64,000 nt of DNA from Novosphingobium sp. G106 (lineage in GTDB: Bacteria; Pseudomonadota; Alphaproteobacteria; Sphingomonadales; Sphingomonadaceae), in contig NZ_JAHOOZ010000001.1 of the NCBI RefSeq assembly GCF_019075875.1, positions 3,844,001 to 3,908,000 on the forward strand. Direction: 5' to 3'. The notes beneath the pieces are model-generated. The model was not told where the DNA came from, did not search any database, and saw only the letters and a list, made by a program, of their open reading frames with translations. Below are positions 17,028 to 25,475 of the stretch, piece after piece; position 1 is the first letter of the stretch, and every line of letters begins with the position of its first letter. A program made the translations under genes and the position numbers.

Positions 17028-18271
17028 AGATGCCCGAGGGGCCGGTTGCCGAGCACGCGTTTCCCACGTTCATCGAGGGCCAGCCGCTGGCCGGCAAGAG
17101 CGTGCTCATCGTCGTCGAGAACCTGCCGCTGCCGTTCGATCGGCGCGTCTGGCAGGAGGCACGCACGCTGGCCGCGGCAGGCGCCACCGTGTCGGTGATC
17201 TGCCCGACCGGCAAGGGCTACGAGAAGCGCTACGAATTTCTCGAGAATGTCCACATCCATCGCCACCCGCTGCCGCTCGATGCCCAGGGTGCGCTGGGCT
17301 TCCTCGTCGAATATGGCGCCGCCCTGTTCTGGGAGACCCTGCTGGCCTGGAAGATCTATTTCAAACGCGGGCTCGACGTGATTCAGGGCTGCAATCCGCC
17401 CGATCTCATCTTCCTGGTGGCCCTGCCGTTCAAGCTGCTCGGCGTGCGCTACATCTTCGATCATCACGACATCAATCCCGAGCTCTACGAGGCGAAGTTC
17501 GGCAAGCGCGGCGCGTTCTGGAAGCTGCTGGGCTTCATGGAACGGCTCACCTTCAAGTCCGCGAAGGTCTCCATCGCCACCAATGAGAGCTACAAGCAGA
17601 TCGCCATCGAGCGCGGCGGAATGAAGCCGGACGACGTCTTCGTGGTCCGGTCGGGGCCCGATCTCAGCCGGCTGAAGCAGGTGCCGCCCGAACCGAAGTG
17701 GCGCAACGGGCGCCGGTATCTCGTAGGCTACGTCGGCGTCATGGGAGACCAGGAGGGGATCGACCTGCTGGTCGACGCCGCCGCGCATATCGTCCGCGGG
17801 CTCGGCCGCGAGGATATCCAGTTCTGCCTGGTGGGCGGCGGGCCAAGCCTGGCCGACCTCAAGAAACTGGTCAGCGACCAAGGCCTCGACGACTATATCA
17901 CGTTCACCGGCCGCGCGCCCGACAAGGACCTCTTCGAGGTTCTCTCGACCATGGACCTGGGCGTGAACCCCGACCGGGTCAATGCGATGAACGACAAGTC
18001 CACCATGAACAAGATCATGGAGTACATGGCGCTCGGCAAGCCGATGGTTCAGTTCGACGTCACCGAAGGTCGCTTCTCGGCGAGGGAAGCATCGCTCTAT
18101 GCCAAGGCCAACGACCCGATCGACATGGCGGACAAGATCGTCGAGCTACTGGCCGACCCCGAACGATGTGCGGCGATGGGCAGCTTCGGTCGCGCCCGCG
18201 TCGAGCAGGAACTCAGCTGGAACCACCAGGTCGAGCCCCTGCTCGCGGCCTATCGCAAGGCTCTGGCCTAA
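17024..18271 (+). CDS. Glycosyltransferase, GT4-like family
   Basis: A 415-residue GT-B glycosyltransferase. The N-terminal acceptor half contains PFDRRVWQEARTLAAAGATV and the FDHHDINPELYEAKFG region. The C-terminal nucleotide-sugar half has GYVGVMGDQEGIDLLVDA, a VGGGPS loop and the EX7E-like MNKIMEYMALGKPMV. It transfers a sugar to a lipid-linked intermediate at the inner face of the membrane. It is translationally coupled to the dehydrogenase. It converges with the FkbM gene, with 20 bases between stops. Confidence 0.88.
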   Translation: MKMPEGPVAEHAFPTFIEGQPLAGKSVLIVVENLPLPFDRRVWQEARTLAAAGATVSVICPTGKGYEKRYEFLENVHIHRHPLPLDAQGALGFLVEYGAALFWETLLAWKIYFKRGLDVIQGCNPPDLIFLVALPFKLLGVRYIFDHHDINPELYEAKFGKRGAFWKLLGFMERLTFKSAKVSIATNESYKQIAIERGGMKPDDVFVVRSGPDLSRLKQVPPEPKWRNGRRYLVGYVGVMGDQEGIDLLVDAAAHIVRGLGREDIQFCLVGGGPSLADLKKLVSDQGLDDYITFTGRAPDKDLFEVLSTMDLGVNPDRVNAMNDKSTMNKIMEYMALGKPMVQFDVTEGRFSAREASLYAKANDPIDMADKIVELLADPERCAAMGSFGRARVEQELSWNHQVEPLLAAYRKALA

Positions 18272-18291
18272 GCGCCTTCCCGATCGAGGCC

Positions 18292-19050
18292 CTAGAAACC
18301 GATTTCCTGCCTGCGCGCGTCCGACAGGAACACGGTGTTCTTGCTCTTTGCCCAGTCGGCGGAAAGCGTCTTGCCGTCGAAATGATAGGCCTTCATGCCC
18401 ATGCCGGCGAGGAGTTCGACCAGTTCCGTGCTCGGAGCTTCGACGATCATCAGAGGCTGATTGCGGCGGAACGTCTCGATGCCGCCCTTGACTACCAGCA
18501 GTTCGGCGCCCTGGACGTCGATCTTCACGACATCCGGATCGAAGCCGTAGGGATCCAGCGTGCGCACGGCCACTTTCTCCTGCTCCACGTGCAGGAGATG
18601 CGGCTTGAAATCGGCAACCCGGTCGCTGTTCAGCCACAACCTGGCCTCGTCGTAGCTTAGAGAGGCCAATCCATCGTAGACGTAGTTGCGGTACCTCGGG
18701 ATGTACAAATCGAAGCTGCCGGGCTGATCCGACAGCGCGCAGTTTTCGACCTGGACCGTCGCATCGTCGCGGAAAGTCCGGTCCAGGCGGCCGAACAATC
18801 CGGAGTTTGGCTCGAAGCAGACGATCCGCTGCGGCTTTGCCACGTGCTTGAGCGCCCAGACGCTTTGCCCCCAGTTGGCCCCGATATCGAGCGCGAGGCC
18901 AACCTTCATGCGCGAAAGCAAGCGGAACTCATCGTCGATCCGCATGCCGAACAGGCGGGTCCCCAGATTGTAGGTGTTGAACTTCAGCGGCCGGAGAAAA
19001 GGAAAGTGGCTCTGGGCGTCGCGCAGGAAGGAGTACATTTTGGCTTTCAC
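18292..19050 (-). CDS. FkbM-family methyltransferase
   Basis: A 252-residue SAM-dependent O-methyltransferase. The SAM motif is LDIGANWGQS (about 55-64), followed by CFEPNSG and the family's catalytic-side stretch VVKIDVQGAELLVVKGG. FkbM proteins in polysaccharide loci methylate sugar hydroxyls. It starts with GTG at 19050, preceded by GGTGAG; an in-frame ATG at 19038 is the alternative. It is divergent from the PEPxxWA-CTERM gene. Confidence 0.85.
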   Translation of the reverse strand: MKAKMYSFLRDAQSHFPFLRPLKFNTYNLGTRLFGMRIDDEFRLLSRMKVGLALDIGANWGQSVWALKHVAKPQRIVCFEPNSGLFGRLDRTFRDDATVQVENCALSDQPGSFDLYIPRYRNYVYDGLASLSYDEARLWLNSDRVADFKPHLLHVEQEKVAVRTLDPYGFDPDVVKIDVQGAELLVVKGGIETFRRNQPLMIVEAPSTELVELLAGMGMKAYHFDGKTLSADWAKSKNTVFLSDARRQEIGF

Positions 19051-19364
19051 GTTCTCACCACCATTTGCCGGACCGGGCGCCAGGAACCATCGAATGCCTC
19101 CGGGGCAGTGTTCCTATACCGCGCCAATGGTTTGCAACCACCCCGCTTCCGCAGATTTCTGCGATAGCTAACGACTACGCGATAGCCCAACGATCACGCT
19201 CGATAGCAACTTCACCCAACGCTGTGCCAAATCGGAACAGGCCGTTGATTTTTGGCACTTTATCCCCAACAGGCAGTTGCACGCCCCGGCGAACATCCTT
19301 ATCGGCCGTTAAGGATTTATGACAATCGCCAATGTCCAAAACTAACGAAAAGGGGCTACAACGT
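19051..19364. other. Divergent regulatory region of the FkbM and PEPxxWA-CTERM genes
   Basis: About 314 bases without a gene, AT-richer than its surroundings towards the right. It contains the inverted repeat listed at 19224-19258. I found no spaced -24/-12 pair to support a sigma-54 promoter. Confidence 0.5.
19224..19258. promoter_or_regulatory. Inverted repeat upstream of the PEPxxWA-CTERM gene
   Basis: GTGCCAAA (19224-19231) and TTTGGCAC (19251-19258) form a perfect 8-base dyad with a 19-base spacer, extendable with a two-base bulge (ATC/GAT). It lies 107 bases before the start codon. It could be an operator or a 5'-leader hairpin. Confidence 0.4.
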
Positions 19365-19991
19365 ATGAAGAAAGCTTATCTGCTGAGCGTCGCTCTGGGC
19401 GCCTTCGCTCTTCCCTCGGCCGCGCTGGCCGTGGTCCCGATCGACGGCACCTTCACCGTCTCGCAGTACTACGGCGATTCGTTCCTCCCGGGCGGCCAGT
19501 CGAACGGCGGCCTCGAAATCGACGTCTCGCCCAGCTCGGGTTCGTTCTCGACCACCAGCGGCGCTTCGCCGATCGGCCTGTTCAACATCAGCACGCCCGA
19601 AGGCAGCGTCGAGTGGGACGATCTGATCAAGCAGAGCATCGTCGTCGACTTCCTGTTCACCAATCCGGCCGGCGCGGCTGGCAGCGTTGGCGGCCAGACC
19701 TATGCCCGCACGATCGGCATCCTCTCGGACGGCTTCGTCAAGTGGAGCCCGGTGAGCATCTTGTTCGGCTCGGGCAACAGCGGCCAGCTCGACATCACGC
19801 TCGGCGACACCAGCTTTGACGGCAGCTTCGGCACCAGCCTGGGCAACAAGCCCGGCCTGGTGAAGGCCTCGTTCAACCTCGTCAAAGCGGCGGTTCCCGA
19901 GCCCGCGACCTGGGCGATGATGATCGTCGGCATCGGCTTTGCCGGCGCGGCGATGCGCCGCCGGCAGTCGGTTTCGGTGCGCTACGCCTGA
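19365..19991 (+). CDS. PEPxxWA-CTERM sorting-domain protein (exosortase substrate)
   Basis: A 208-residue secreted protein. A Sec signal (MKKAYLLSVALGAFALPSAALA) leads into a beta-rich, Ser/Gly-rich body. The C-terminal sorting signal PEPATWA (178-184) is followed by a membrane helix and RRR, exactly the tripartite tail an exosortase cleaves. Only two residues fit the proline-glutamate pair, so the motif is unambiguous. The start is the ATG with GGGG upstream, not the open frame 33 bases earlier. The body contains no recognised enzyme motif. It is the only such tail in the window, and the exosortase at 9327-10202 is its probable processing enzyme. Confidence 0.93.
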   Translation: MKKAYLLSVALGAFALPSAALAVVPIDGTFTVSQYYGDSFLPGGQSNGGLEIDVSPSSGSFSTTSGASPIGLFNISTPEGSVEWDDLIKQSIVVDFLFTNPAGAAGSVGGQTYARTIGILSDGFVKWSPVSILFGSGNSGQLDITLGDTSFDGSFGTSLGNKPGLVKASFNLVKAAVPEPATWAMMIVGIGFAGAAMRRRQSVSVRYA

Positions 19992-20020
19992 TAGCGTAGA
20001 CCGCCTGACCTGATACGAGA

Positions 20021-20050
20021 CCCCGTCCGGAGCGATCCGGGCGGGGTTTT
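20021..20050 (+). terminator. Rho-independent terminator after the PEPxxWA-CTERM gene
   Basis: CCCCGTCCGG (20021-20030) pairs with CCGGGCGGGG (20037-20046) over 10 bases, with one G-T pair and a six-base loop, followed by TTTT. It lies 29 bases after the stop. Confidence 0.9.
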
Positions 20051-20170
20051 GCTTTCCGGCATCGGCAAGATGGCGCATGGCCGCGCGCAGTCAGCTTAGC
20101 GACAGGTCGCGCCCGTTACGCGCCCCTGCGCGAATCGGATGTCCGATCTGCGGGGAAGAGAAAGACCGGT

Positions 20171-20536
20171 ATGCTCAGGGAACTCCACTTCCGGTTCTTC
20201 TTCTTCGTGCTCTGGGCCTTCGCGCTGTTCATGGCCCTGTCGCCGCGGCCACCCAAGCTGCCGATCGACGTGTTCGGCGACAAGGCCGAGCATGTTCTTG
20301 CCTTCGCAGTGCTGACCTTCTTTGCCCGGCTGGGATTTCGCGACGCGCCCGACCGGCGAATCCTCGAGCGGATGTCCTTCGCCGGGGCCATGATCGAAGT
20401 GCTGCAATCGATCCCGGCGCTGCATCGCGATTGCGACTGGCGCGACTGGATGGCCGATACCGTGGCCATCGCAGTCGTGCTGCTGATCATGCGCGCTGTC
20501 CCGTGGCGCAGCCTCGTGCCTGCAACCGCGAAGTAG
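20171..20536 (+). CDS. VanZ-family membrane protein
   Basis: A 121-residue protein with three or four hydrophobic segments and the VanZ motif set: DKAEHVLAFAVL at about 37-48, GAMIEVLQ at about 73-80, and RDWMADTVAI at about 91-100. VanZ-like proteins are small membrane proteins of poorly known function, some conferring teicoplanin resistance. It lies between the sorting locus and a convergent GGDEF gene, with six bases separating stops. Confidence 0.75.
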   Translation: MLRELHFRFFFFVLWAFALFMALSPRPPKLPIDVFGDKAEHVLAFAVLTFFARLGFRDAPDRRILERMSFAGAMIEVLQSIPALHRDCDWRDWMADTVAIAVVLLIMRAVPWRSLVPATAK

Positions 20537-20542
20537 GCGTCG

Positions 20543-21646
20543 TCAGGCGATCAGGACCTGGTTCCGGCCGGTTTGCTTCGCCTTGTAGAGCGCCTCGTCG
20601 GCGGCCTTGAGCGCGGCACGCGGATCGCTGAAGCCGAAGACGTTGGCGACCCCGCCCGAAAAGGTGATCTGGCCGATGGCTTCGTCGGTACGGCGGTTGA
20701 CCAGATTGCGCGAAGCCAGTTCCTCGCGGGCCTCGTCGAGCCGCTGCTTGGCTTCCTTGGTCGACAGGCCGCGGAACAGCATGACGAATTCCTCGCCGCC
20801 GTGGCGCGCGACATGGCAGTTGTCGTTGGTGATCCGCCGCAGCGATTCGGCGATGAGCCGGATCACGCGGTCGCCGGCATCGTGGCCGTGCGTGTCGTTG
20901 ACCTTCTTGAAATGGTCGATGTCGCAGAAGGCGACGCTCAGCGCGTCGACCGCCGACTGGGCCTCGCGGTAGTGCTTGTCGAGCAGCGCCTCGAAGGCGC
21001 GGCGGTTGGGCAGGCCGGTCAGGTGGTCGACTTCGGCATCGCGCTTGGCGCGGTCGAGGTGACGGCGCAGCGCCTTGGCTTCATCCTCGCTCTTGCGCAT
21101 CGCCTCTTCGACTTTGCGCGTACGGGCGGCCATTTCCTTGGTCAGGTCTGCCAGGCCCGCGATGATCTGGGCCGGATCCTCGACATGCTGCTCGAGCTCG
21201 ACGACGTGCTGCTCGAGGTGCTCGTTGTACTCGGAGGTGGCGTTGCGGGCGGCTTTCGAGCTCTTGGTGAAAGCGTCGAGGTTCTGCTCGAGCTTGCCGA
21301 TGAGCCGGTCGATCGCCAGGTCCTTGCGCTCGACGACGTGGTTGGCGGTGGCCTCATCGAGCCACTCCTGGGTGATCTTGTCGCCGGCCTGGAGCTTGGC
21401 GGTTATCTGCCGCGCGAGGCCCGGATTGCCGCCGGTAAAGGCACCATGCGCCGCAAGCAGGTTCTCGGGCGACACGACCAGATCGTTGTCGATCAGGAAA
21501 TCGCAGATCGCGTCGAGCAATTGCCGGCGCGCCTCCTTGAACAAGGCGGCCTTGCCCTGAGGCGGCGCCTCTGCGCCCGACCGGCGGCCGAGCCAGCCCC
21601 GCAAAGAGCCGTTGGAGGAATCGGGTGTGGTCACGTCCGCACGCAT
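20543..21646 (-). CDS. GGDEF diguanylate cyclase with N-terminal coiled coil
   Basis: A 367-residue cytoplasmic protein that makes cyclic di-GMP from two GTP. The active site GGEEF is at residues 283-287, with metal and substrate residues in FCDIDHFKKVNDTHGHDAGD. An N-terminal helical region of unknown ligand and a coiled coil (about 115-215) precede it. The usual feedback I-site RxxD is replaced by NDNC (274-277), so product inhibition is probably lost. No membrane helices. The start ATG at 21644-21646 is preceded by GGAG. It sits next to a PilZ gene, so it could be a local signal producer for the surface-polymer locus. Confidence 0.9.
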   Translation of the reverse strand: MRADVTTPDSSNGSLRGWLGRRSGAEAPPQGKAALFKEARRQLLDAICDFLIDNDLVVSPENLLAAHGAFTGGNPGLARQITAKLQAGDKITQEWLDEATANHVVERKDLAIDRLIGKLEQNLDAFTKSSKAARNATSEYNEHLEQHVVELEQHVEDPAQIIAGLADLTKEMAARTRKVEEAMRKSEDEAKALRRHLDRAKRDAEVDHLTGLPNRRAFEALLDKHYREAQSAVDALSVAFCDIDHFKKVNDTHGHDAGDRVIRLIAESLRRITNDNCHVARHGGEEFVMLFRGLSTKEAKQRLDEAREELASRNLVNRRTDEAIGQITFSGGVANVFGFSDPRAALKAADEALYKAKQTGRNQVLIA

Positions 21647-21715
21647 TGACAGCTCCAACCTTGGTTTCCGGTTAATGCGCGCCCCGTGGAGACCCACCGG
21701 ACAAGCAAATTACGT

Positions 21716-22027
21716 CTAGTTATGCCCATGAGGACCTTCGGCCTGCCGGTGCGCGTACTGATTCAGCATCGCACCATGCAGCGGATTGGCGAATTCCAGA
21801 CCGGTTCTGCCGCCGGACACCCAGCGTACAACCGCAGGCAGGACGAGCATCTGGCCCAGCTGGAGCAGCACCCGTTCGCCCGGCAGGGCGATGTCCGGCG
21901 CCATGGCCGCGCAGCAACCGATGCGCGACACTTCGCTCAGTTCGGCGCGATAGGCGATGCCGCGCACGCGGCAAGCCGCTGCAATGGCTGCGTTATCCCG
22001 ATCGAATTGGCGGCGTTCCAGCTCCAA
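21716..22027 (-). CDS. PilZ-domain protein (c-di-GMP receptor candidate)
   Basis: A 103-residue protein carrying the PilZ N-terminal arginine motif in ERRQFDR and the second motif as EVSRIG (usually [DN]xSxxG, so E replaces D), then the beta-barrel signature PAVVRWVSGGRTGLEF. PilZ proteins bind c-di-GMP and alter partner proteins. The start is TTG at 22025-22027 with AGGAG nine bases upstream; no ATG is available. It is upstream of the GGDEF gene on the same strand. Confidence 0.75.
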   Translation of the reverse strand: MELERRQFDRDNAAIAAACRVRGIAYRAELSEVSRIGCCAAMAPDIALPGERVLLQLGQMLVLPAVVRWVSGGRTGLEFANPLHGAMLNQYAHRQAEGPHGHN

Positions 22028-22171
22028 GGACGAGCTCCTCCCTGAGGAAATCCCTAGCGAAACAAGGTAAACATTCGCTTAGCGCGCCCAGACCCCGCCG
22101 CGGCCGCGACGGCAATCCCGGGAAACTACGGAGGTAAGGCTCGGGGGTGCGCGAAGGCGCCGAATCAGGAC

Positions 22172-23413
22172 CTAATTGTCGGCCAGGCGCCAGTGGTTGA
22201 GCAGGCTCTCGCTGGCATCGGTGAGCCTGCCCCCTTCGAGCAGCGCCTCGCGCGGCTCGGGATGGCTGATGAAGCGCGTGGGGCTCGAGGTCAGGCCATA
22301 GGCACCCGAGTTCTCGATCGAGATGACGTCGCCGATCGTGGCGACGGGCAGCTCCAGCTTGGTCGCCAGCGTATCGATCGTCGTGCACAGTGGGCCGACG
22401 ACGGTATAGCGCCCGGTCTCGCCGCTCGGGTTCGAAAGATTGGCGATGCGCCAGTTGCGTCGGATGACCGAGCCCATCATGCCGTAGGCGGCGAGGTGGT
22501 TGTTGAACCCGGCGTCGCAAATCCGGATCTCGGTGCCGCGGCTCGCTTTGGCGCCGATGATCGAGGACAGCAGCCAGCCGCAGGGCCCGACGAGCCAGCG
22601 GCCGAGTTCAAGCTCCAGCCGCGCGCCGGCGAAAGCGGCTTCGGCACGTAGCGCCGCGATCCCGGGCAGGACCTGATCGGCCAGCGCCGCGAGATCGAGT
22701 TCCTCGTCGCTCGGCAGGTAGGGCACGCCGAACCCGGCACCGAAGATGAGCTTGCGGGGACTCTGCCCACAATGCGCCACGGCCCGGCGGAAGATGTCCG
22801 AGAGGATGACGAAATTCTCGGCCAGCCCCTCGACCGAGAGGCTGTTGGAGCCAGAATAGATGTGAAAGCCTACGAGATCGAGGTGAGGCAGCGCCGCGAC
22901 TGCGTCGATCGCAGCTTCCATCTCTTCCTCGTCGATGCCGAACTGGCTGGGCTTGCCCGACATGTTGACGCCGAAAGCGCGTGGGCTCGTCGCGGGATTG
23001 ATCCGCAGCAGCACGATCTGGCGGCAGCCGAGCTCGCCGGCGAACCGGTCGGCGAGGCGCGCTTCATGCAGCGATTCCACTACGAGATAGCCGATGCCCA
23101 GTCGCACCGCGCGCCGCACTTCCTCGGCGCGCTTGCCGGGACCGCAGAAGGTGATCCGCTCGGCCTCGCAGCCCGCGGCGATCGCGCGCTCGACTTCGGC
23201 GAAGGCGCTGACGTCGAAAGTATCGACCAGCGGCGCGAGGCTGCGCAGCAGCGCGAGGTTGGGGTTCGACTTGATCGCGAAGCTGATGCCGAACTGGCTA
23301 CCGAAAGCCTCGCGCAGCCGTGCCAGGCGTGCGCGAACGGCATCGATGTCATAGACGTAGAGCGGCGTGCCCAGCGCCGCGGCGGCCGCCAGCAGATCTT
23401 CGCGCGTCGCCAT
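22172..23413 (-). CDS. Type III PLP-dependent decarboxylase (ornithine/diaminopimelate decarboxylase family)
   Basis: A 413-residue alanine-racemase-fold enzyme. The PLP lysine is Lys48 (FAIKSNPN). Other family motifs are HIYSGSNSL (HxGSQ position), ELGRWLVGPCG, GPLCTTIDTL and GAYGLTSSPTRF. The fold and motif order fit basic-amino-acid or diaminopimelate-type decarboxylases. A related group is linked to exosortase systems, but I cannot assign this protein to it. The start ATG at 23411-23413 is chosen over an upstream in-frame start. The substrate is unknown. Confidence 0.8.
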   Translation of the reverse strand: MATREDLLAAAAALGTPLYVYDIDAVRARLARLREAFGSQFGISFAIKSNPNLALLRSLAPLVDTFDVSAFAEVERAIAAGCEAERITFCGPGKRAEEVRRAVRLGIGYLVVESLHEARLADRFAGELGCRQIVLLRINPATSPRAFGVNMSGKPSQFGIDEEEMEAAIDAVAALPHLDLVGFHIYSGSNSLSVEGLAENFVILSDIFRRAVAHCGQSPRKLIFGAGFGVPYLPSDEELDLAALADQVLPGIAALRAEAAFAGARLELELGRWLVGPCGWLLSSIIGAKASRGTEIRICDAGFNNHLAAYGMMGSVIRRNWRIANLSNPSGETGRYTVVGPLCTTIDTLATKLELPVATIGDVISIENSGAYGLTSSPTRFISHPEPREALLEGGRLTDASESLLNHWRLADN

Positions 23414-23547
23414 CGTCAGAGCCCCTGCATAGTGTCGCAAATGTCATGCATGGAAGCAGCTTAGCCGCAGTCTGATTAAGGTTCACCTGACAAAGCGGCG
23501 CCATTTTATCTCGACAGGGTGAGGCTCGCCGGGCCATTGGAGAACGA

Positions 23548-24420
23548 ATGACCGAAGAAGAGAAGAAACTCACCAACCGCCGGTTCTACAAGGCCGAGCA
23601 GGAAGCCTCTTTCGCCGAAGCGAAGGAGCACACCACCCCGCAGACGCAAAGCCCGTCCTACAAGCTCGCCTTCAGCGACACCGACTTCCTGCTGCGCGAG
23701 GAGCTGCGCCCCGTGCGCTTCCAGCTCGAGCTGCTGAAGACCGAGATGCTGCTCGAGGAAGCCAATATCGGCTCGACGCTGGTGGTCTATGGCTCGGCGC
23801 GCATTCCCTCTCCCGAGCACTGCGAGGCCGTGCGCGCCACTGCGACCACGCCCGAGCGGACGAAAGTGGTCGAGCGGCTGATCGCCAAGTCGAAGTACTA
23901 TGAGGAAGCACGCAAGCTCGGCCACATCGCCAGCACCTGCGCGATCGTCGAGAAGGGCATGCGCCAGTTCGTCGTCTGCTCGGGCGGCGGGCCGTCGATC
24001 ATGGAAGCCGCCAACCGCGGTGCGATCGAAGCGGGCATGGACACGATCGGGCTCAACATCGTGTTGCCGCACGAGCAGGCGCCCAATCCCTATGTCACGC
24101 CCGATCTCTCGTTCCAGTTTCACTACTTCGCGCTGCGCAAGATGCACTTCCTGCTGCGCGCCCGCGCGGTCGCGGTGTTCCCCGGTGGTTTCGGCACGTT
24201 CGACGAGTTCTTCGAGCTGCTCACGCTGATCCAGACCGGCAAAATGCAGCCGATCCCGATCCTGCTGTTCGGCCGCGAATACTGGGACCGGGTGGTGAAC
24301 TTCGAGGCCATGGCCGAGGAAGGCGTGATCAACGAGAACGACACCGACCTGTTCCACTGGGTCGAGACCGCCGACGAGGCCTGGGCCAAGATCGTGGAAT
24401 TCTACGACCTGGAATGCTGA
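23548..24420 (+). CDS. LOG-family (TIGR00730-type) nucleotide phosphoribohydrolase
   Basis: A 290-residue protein with the Rossmann lysine-decarboxylase-like fold. The signature motifs are SGGGPSIMEAANRGA at about 147-161 and PGGFGTFDEFFE at about 213-224. LOG proteins hydrolyse nucleoside-5'-monophosphates, releasing a base and ribose-5-phosphate. The first 85 residues form an N-terminal extension. The start is preceded by GGAGAACGA. It is divergent from the PLP decarboxylase and convergent with thiD. Confidence 0.85.
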   Translation: MTEEEKKLTNRRFYKAEQEASFAEAKEHTTPQTQSPSYKLAFSDTDFLLREELRPVRFQLELLKTEMLLEEANIGSTLVVYGSARIPSPEHCEAVRATATTPERTKVVERLIAKSKYYEEARKLGHIASTCAIVEKGMRQFVVCSGGGPSIMEAANRGAIEAGMDTIGLNIVLPHEQAPNPYVTPDLSFQFHYFALRKMHFLLRARAVAVFPGGFGTFDEFFELLTLIQTGKMQPIPILLFGREYWDRVVNFEAMAEEGVINENDTDLFHWVETADEAWAKIVEFYDLEC

Positions 24421-24423
24421 CCG

Positions 24424-25188
24424 CTACCTGACCGCGTGATGCCCCAGCGGGCCGTGCCCGTGGCCCAGCCTTGGGGCCGCGGCCAGCGCGGCGCGGACGA
24501 ACTGGCGGGCCTCGGTCACCGCCGCCTCGATCGCCATGCCCTTGCCGAGCAGGGTCGCGATCGCGCTCGACAGCGTGCAGCCCGTGCCGTGGTTGTGGCG
24601 CGTGACGATGCGCGCGGCCTGCCAGACCACGGCCTGCTGCCGAGGCAGCACCAGCCGGTCCTCCACCACGTCGCCTTCGGCATCGCCGCCCTTGGCGAGA
24701 TAGGCGACGCCGCGCGCCGCCATGCCGGCATCGCCGCCGAGCGCGGCAAGCTCGGCGACATTGGGCGTCGTCAGCGTGGCCAGCGCCATCAGCCGCTCGA
24801 AGCCGGCGATCGTCTCGGCACTGGCGAGAAGCGAGCCGCTGCTGGCGATCATTACCGGATCGAACACGACGGGCACGCCCAGCGCTTCAAGCCGCTCGGC
24901 CACCACCGCCGCGATCGCCGGCGAGCCCAGCATGCCGATCTTCACCGCATCGACACCGATGTCACCGGTGCAGGCGTCGATCTGCGCCGCGACCATTTCG
25001 GGCGAGAGTGCATCGACCGCGGCGACACCGGTGGTATTCTGCGCCGTGATCGCGGTAATCGCAGTCATGGCATAGCCGCCGAGCATCGTGATCGTCTTGA
25101 TATCGGCCTGGATGCCCGCCCCGCCCGAGCTGTCCGACCCCGCGATCGATAGGATGCGCGGCGGATCGCTGAGCGAGACTTCGCTCAT
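24424..25188 (-). CDS. thiD: Hydroxymethylpyrimidine/phosphomethylpyrimidine kinase
   Basis: A 254-residue ribokinase-fold enzyme phosphorylating HMP and HMP-P in thiamine synthesis. The signature SIAGSDSSGGAGIQADIKT is at residues 14-32, the anion-hole/catalytic motif is NHGTGCTLSSAIA, and Asp in VVFDPVM is expected at the substrate. The ATG at 25186-25188 overlaps the DUF1272 stop by four bases. A small histidine- and glycine-rich tail (GHGHGPLGHH) ends the protein. Confidence 0.92.
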   Translation of the reverse strand: MSEVSLSDPPRILSIAGSDSSGGAGIQADIKTITMLGGYAMTAITAITAQNTTGVAAVDALSPEMVAAQIDACTGDIGVDAVKIGMLGSPAIAAVVAERLEALGVPVVFDPVMIASSGSLLASAETIAGFERLMALATLTTPNVAELAALGGDAGMAARGVAYLAKGGDAEGDVVEDRLVLPRQQAVVWQAARIVTRHNHGTGCTLSSAIATLLGKGMAIEAAVTEARQFVRAALAAAPRLGHGHGPLGHHAVR

Positions 25189-25409
25189 CCCTTGAACCTC
25201 CGCTCGGTCGACGGCGGCGACTTCGCGTGATGCTGCTTCGCCCGCGCCGGCCGGTCCATCAGTTCGCCGCCGCAATTGGGGCAGCGGTCGTCGAGCGCAT
25301 CGGCGCATTCGGCGCAGAAGGTGCACTCGAAGCTGCAGATGAACGCGCCGGGCGCCTCGGCGGGCAGATCGGTGCCGCAGCGTTCGCAGTCAGGGCGCAT
25401 TTCCAGCAT
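25185..25409 (-). CDS. DUF1272-domain zinc-finger-like protein
   Basis: A 74-residue protein with two CxxC-type pairs, CERC near the N-terminus and CTFCAEC, then CPNCGGEL, matching the DUF1272 pattern (MLEMRPDCERC, ICSFECTFC). It probably binds one or two zinc ions. The function is unknown. The ATG at 25407-25409 has AGGAG upstream and is preferred to the TTG six bases earlier. It lies 66 bases after glmM and overlaps thiD. Confidence 0.85.
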   Translation of the reverse strand: MLEMRPDCERCGTDLPAEAPGAFICSFECTFCAECADALDDRCPNCGGELMDRPARAKQHHAKSPPSTERRFKG

Positions 25410-25475
25410 CGGCAAAACTCCTGACGGCAGTCTAACGGATTGTCGGTCCGGCGAAAACCGGGTGGATTCCGGGCT

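Noticed and set aside
19251..19275. Possible sigma-54 promoter (TTGGCAC) upstream of the PEPxxWA-CTERM gene
   Set aside because: The required GC at the -12 position is absent; the bases there read TATCCCC.
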